Positions 60,150 to 64,000 of a stretch of 64,000 nt of DNA are shown here, in pieces. Each line of letters begins with the position of its first letter. Within the stretch, counting starts at the first letter, position 1. Below the pieces are notes generated by a model. It did not search any database. It was not told the origin of the DNA and saw only the letters and a list, made by a program, of their open reading frames with translations. The stretch comes from Ditylenchus dipsaci (Eukaryota > Nematoda > Chromadorea > Rhabditida > Anguinidae), in NCBI GenBank assembly GCA_004194705.1, contig SADC01001043.1, forward strand, positions 382,768 to 446,767. The letters are read 5' to 3'. The translations under genes were made by a program, and so were the position numbers.

Positions 60150-61653
60150 ATGAAGATACTTGCTACATTCTTTCTCTTATCACTTTGTTTTTATGTCGGG
60201 ATTGGAAAAAATAGTTTCAAATGCAATAATTTAATCGGCCAGAACTTAAAAATGCCTTACAAACTACAAAATGGCTTTAAAAATAAAACCTGTGTGGCTA
60301 CAGGTATTACGGGGCAGAACGCCGAAAATTTCACAAAAGTGGCGTACGCACCGAAAACAAGAAATATTCCAGTTTTTTTTATTCTACAGTCAAACTTCAG
60401 ATTTTTTTAAATATCTCTAAAGTTTCAGCGCTGCGCCAGATTTGGCCCTTTCCAACAAAAGGGGGGGGCTGGTTCGCAAATTAGAGGAGGGGAGGAGGTT
60501 AGTTGGTCAGGTTCAAGTGCTCCTAAATCAAATATTTTTTTTCTGGAGCGAAATTCGAAATTTGACAATGACTCTGAAACTTAAACAAACAAAACGATAT
60601 GAATATAAACAAAACGATATAAACCATTTACTACGGTCGGGAACTCAAGTGTAAAACACCATCAGGCTTTGAAGAGGCATGCTATCAATAGGTGGTGGCC
60701 GGGAATTCAATTTTTTTCTTATTCATTGAATTTCTAAACGGATTTTTCAACTTGGTTTCTAACAAAACGTGGCCATGGCCCTTTAACCAGGTATAATTAA
60801 TTCCAACATTTTTTGCAGAATTTAGTGTGAATAGGTGAAAAAAAAGTACGAATAAAATTGTTTTGTCTCATTTCATAATTTATTTTATCTTGCTATTTGT
60901 GATCAACTCTTGTTAGAAGCTGGAATTTAAGGGCTACCCGATAATGTTGTCACTTTAAAAAGTGTCGAAATATTTGACCTTTAGGGGGCACTATTTTTAG
61001 CTTGGTATCTCCTGTTGTTGTTTTTTTTTTGAAAAGTGCCTTGGTCCCCCTGCTGTTTGGAAAGTGATCATGTAAATGGTGATCACGTTAACCATAATCA
61101 ACCTGATCACCATAACCACTCTATTACCATAGCTGGTATGTATACCTTACGTTTCGGAATCGAAAACCCCCTATATTATAAATTTTTCCTGGAGGGAGGT
61201 TGAAAAATATAGGGCTCGAGTATTCTATCGGTTGGTAACCACACAAATGCTCAGACTATCATTTTTGCGAATTCAAAAAGTTATGCCAAAAATGGATTCT
61301 AGAAAAACAATGTCCGCCGAGTAAAATATTCTCTTTAAAATATTTTCAAGGAAACTTTTCAGGATGGCCTGACAATACCCAGTTTGTTGTGCCCAACTCG
61401 GTTTTTGAAAAAATGATAAAAGAAGCAGATGGTAACCTTGATTCAATTGAGCTGGTGTTAGGTCTGCCGCTTGGATGGGGAGAAGGTCAAGACCTGCGCA
61501 AAATATTCGTGCCTAATCCTAGAGAACTGAACTTGCGATTGCCGTCTGGCAGTGAAATGGGTGTTAATGAGCAATGGTTACCCGGAGGAAGATTGCCGAC
61601 TGAACATCCAGAAGCTATCATTGATAGAATTCCTCGAGGCAAATATATAGAAA
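60150..61653 (+). CDS. Secreted protein, exons 1 and 2 (family uncertain)
   Basis: Exon 1: ATG 60150, signal peptide MKILATFFLLSLCFYVGIGK, then CNNLIGQNLKMPYKLQNGFK and Cys. ACA G|GTATTA at 60304 gives phase 1. Exon 2 (61363-61653, acceptor CTTTTCAG): G|GA TGG reads GWPDNTQFVVPNSVFEKMIK, LGLPLGWGEGQDL, PNPRELNLRLPSGSE, NEQWLPGGRLPTEHPEAIID, ending A|GTAAGA (phase 1). The joint is in frame, but the exon-1 donor is weak; read through, exon 1 continues AENFTKVAYAPKTRNIPVF, which recalls DNA/RNA non-specific endonucleases, so two gene models compete. The exon-2 style (NPxxLNLRLPSGxExGxNxxWxPGG) reminds me of C-terminal domains of bacterial polymorphic toxins; this is memory of a pattern, not a match. 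Later exons lie beyond the window. Confidence 0.6.
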
Positions 61654-62035
61654 GTAAGATTTGGTGAATAGAACAAATAACTCGATTCATGGGTACTTGT
61701 TGACTTGGGGGGGGGATGGGGTTGTTGAATTTTGTAAATTTCTGTAAATCATGTTTTAACGACTCCTAAGTAAGTTTTATGTGCTTAAAACGAAAAAAAC
61801 TGTTTTCTAACACTTTTCCACATAAAAAATCAATTTTCGGAAAAAATTTTGACAAAAATTTGAGCAGAAAATTGATTTGCCTTGGTCCCCCAAGGCAAAA
61901 AGTAAAATGTTGGGCAAATTTTTTTATGTGCAAAACTGTTAGAAAATAGTTTTTTTATCGTTTTTAGCACATAAAAATTACTTAGAAGTTGTTTTAACAC
62001 GATTTACAAAAATTTACAAAATGCCAAGCAAACTA
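61654..62035. repeat. Foldback related to 29820-30360
   Basis: After the donor, a G9 run, then GTTTTAACGACTCCTAAGTA paired with TACTTAGAAGTTGTTTTAAC, and central GCCTTGGTCCCCCAAGGC. Intronic to the secreted-protein gene. Confidence 0.55.
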
Positions 62036-62160
62036 AGTGGTCGTCCACTTGGACCAAAAACTTTTTTTTTCACTATTTTCATGTTCGAGAAGCTGTTTTC
62101 TGGACTGATTCGGGCACGCTGAAAATGGTTTATAGCTGATATCAATAGCTGATCTGATAG
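62036..62160. repeat. Single arm of the AAGTGGTCGTCCACTTGG MITE
   Basis: AAGTGGTCGTCCACTTGGAC ... TTCGGGCACGCTGAAAATGG. No partner arm. Confidence 0.6.
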
Positions 62161-63501
62161 TTCTGATTCTCAGTTACACCATGGCGCAAACAAAATAATT
62201 ATTGGAGAAATTATAAAAAATTATTTCCATTTCCGAGTGACAAATCTTATTTAGCACCCGCAAACAGCCTCGTCTTTTTCTTTGAGGCCTGAGAGGTCTT
62301 GTAAAAAATAATACACTGTGGAACCCACATCGTGGATTGGTAGAGGTTCCATGGTAGCCTTCTTTTACACTCTTTTTCGGTACTTCTTTAGTTCTTCCCC
62401 CCCCCTTCCCCCGTCCAATCATAACTGCACGGCCGCCGACGCCAGGCAAAATTTCACCACTTTCGGGCGCATAGTAATAAATATAATAATAATAAAAAAT
62501 TTATAATAAAGTAGTATTCAAAAAAATACGTCATTATCAGTGATGGGTAAGCAGGCAATTTTCGCCGCGGTACTGCCTCATGCCCCTGGGCCGGGCGCCC
62601 AAGGCGGTGCGCACCGGGTCATGTAGCATTGATTTTTTAATGCTGCCATTTAGCTTGTACGTGATTTCCAAGGCCAATTTGATTGAAAGTTAAAAAATTG
62701 AAGCCATCTTGCAAATCTTGCAAAAATGAATTTCAAAAATTCGAGCGCCCCATACTCCGCCTCAACACCAAATTCTACCTTCGACCCTTCCCACGTCACG
62801 GACTATTTTTTTTATGACCCGGCATCGCCTCACGCCCTGAGGAAAACTAGGAGGTTCGATTTTGTAATATACGTGCTCAGCAGGCTCAAAAACCACAGGT
62901 AGTCCATTGTTACAGTCGGCTTTTCCCGTGTTAATCTTCAAACCCGGATTTTTCGCTCTTTTCTAAAATGTATGCCGTTTAAAAATATATTAGCATATAT
63001 TGACTACGCTGCTTTTTAAAAGAACAAATTTTCATTATTCATAGGTTTAAAACCAATTTTTTAAATTTATTTAGCAAAACTTACAATCAACAACAAATTA
63101 GCAATTAGGTTTTCAAAAACATTTTGGTTACTGAAGATTGACCAATTGCCTTAATCCCTCAAGGTTAAATATCTCATATCACGATATCTTACGACGTTTC
63201 GATCACTGGAGCTGGGCAAAAAGAGTCTTTAAGGGGGAGGCCAACCCTAATATTTAAAGTATATAACCTTTGACAACCAAATTTTTTGAAAACCTAGTTT
63301 TTCGGAGCGAAAATTGTTAGTAAACAAATTTTTTTATCGTTTTTAGCGCATAAAAATTACACAGGAGACGTTCAAACACTACACTTCAAACACACTTGAA
63401 TAAAAAGCGCGAATTCAAAAAATTATGCCAAAAAGGGATTCTACAAAAACAATGACCACCGAGTAAAATATTCTTAAAAATTTTTTTTAATGAAATTTCA
63501 G
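62161..63501. other. Intron or spacer; word cluster and repeat debris
   Basis: 62450-62520 is AT microsatellite-like. 62540-62630 and 62815-62840 carry GCCTCATGCCCC / GCCTCACGCCC words. At 63190-63240 there is a core piece (GGAGCTGGGCAAAAAGAGTC). 63411-63501 is the duplicated acceptor region homologous to 61261-61362. A short frame VRFCNIRAQQAQKPQ with a GT donor at about 62900 is too small to call. Confidence 0.4.
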
Positions 63502-63792
63502 GATGGCCTGACAACACCCAGTTTGTTGTGCCCAACTCTGTTTTTGAAAAAATAGTGAAAGAAGCAGATGGTAACCTTGATTCAATTGAGCTGGCGTTAG
63601 GCCTGCCGCTTGGATGGGGAGAAGGTCAAGACCTGCGCAAAATATTTGTGCCTAATCCTAGAGAACTAAACTTGCGATTGCCTTCTGGCAGTGAAATGGG
63701 TGTTAATGAGCAATGGTTACCTGGAGGAAGATTGCCGACTGGACACCCAGAAGCTATCATTGATAGAATTCCTCGAGGCAAATATATAGAAA
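63502..63792 (+). CDS. Duplicate of exon 2 of the secreted-protein gene
   Basis: It is 291 bp like 61363-61653, with the same acceptor (TTTCAG|GATGG), donor (A|GTAAGA) and phase 1-1. About a dozen base differences give four amino-acid changes (M to I, I to V, V to A, E to G), so most changes are silent or conservative. About 100 bp of intron before it and 45 bp after are also duplicated. It has no signal-peptide exon of its own in between, which fits an exon duplication within one gene (tandem inclusion or alternative use), though a second gene copy with a distant first exon is possible. Confidence 0.7.
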
Positions 63793-64000
63793 GTAAGATA
63801 TGATGAATAGAACAAATAACTTGATTCATGACCTTTATTAACCCGCCACTCTCCAATAGCGGCCAGAAGGCTTTTTGCTTCAATAAAGAAGTTGTTGGCG
63901 CATGCTAAATTGAATTTGTTACTCGGAATTTTTCTGCTATTGCCATCTTGTAGCTACGATTCAGGGCTACCAGATGAGCTATTGATGAACAATTCCACGT
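63793..64000. other. Intron after the duplicated exon
   Basis: After the GTAAGA donor it is homologous to the start of 61654 onward for about 45 bp, then unrelated. Nothing further recognised to the window end. Confidence 0.4.

Noticed and set aside
62174..62449. 91-aa minus-strand ORF
   Set aside because: The Gly/Arg-rich start comes from a CCCCCCCTTCC tract; no upstream exon or motif.
1..64000. CRISPR array or bacterial operon
   Set aside because: The spaced-word arrays (for example ATTGCGCC) have variable short spacers and inverted arms, belong to foldback transposons, and have no cas genes; the window is eukaryotic.

Overview
The window is nuclear DNA of an animal, probably an invertebrate. 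The evidence is spliced genes with GT-AG introns of about 50 bp to 4 kb, an ephrin gene (a metazoan-only family), titin/twitchin-type FN3 and Ig exons, and a chymotrypsin-fold protease homologue. The ephrin, twitchin and F-box matches look nematode-like to me, and an enoplean nematode is my guess; the sequence alone does not prove it. There is a 17-base assembly gap at 79-95. No operon, bacterial gene, CRISPR array, complete tRNA or rRNA was seen.

Genes are few and scattered. In order: the 3' end of an unknown gene (1-170, +); a broken exon of an unknown, F-box-like gene (13612-13953, -); a clean two-exon F-box-like gene (19222-20709, -) with a dead mariner in its intron; a multi-exon serine-protease homologue with a Cys-rich module upstream (about 25.6-32.1 kb, -); a frameshifted twitchin/titin pseudogene (32.98-35.85 kb, +) cut up by insertions; an ephrin gene (47647-54914, +; 5' exons not found); and a signal-peptide gene (60150 onward, +) whose 291-bp second exon is repeated at 63502-63792. 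The last gene runs off the right edge.

The rest is dominated by DNA transposons. hAT-type elements (8-bp target duplications that I could read directly), Tc1/mariner types (TA), pogo-like foldbacks (TA) and a FLYWCH-bearing element are present, mostly as short non-autonomous copies nested in each other. Two organising patterns recur. Many elements carry a private short 'word' repeated near both ends, different in each family. Several elements with different ends share the same GC-rich hairpin core. A short CCTTGGTCCCC motif is scattered in both orientations.

The strongest candidates for something undescribed are: the 2.1-kb TA-flanked element 52163-54285, which encloses a four-exon gene of unknown family between inverted tandem arrays; a hAT insertion that landed on a splice acceptor and regenerated AG at both copies of its target site; a MITE that captured a twitchin exon fragment; and the symmetrical duplicated exon of the secreted protein.

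I could run no alignments. Gene limits come from reading frames, splice-site consensus and intron phase. Coordinates of TSD-flanked elements are exact readings; other repeat limits are approximate.
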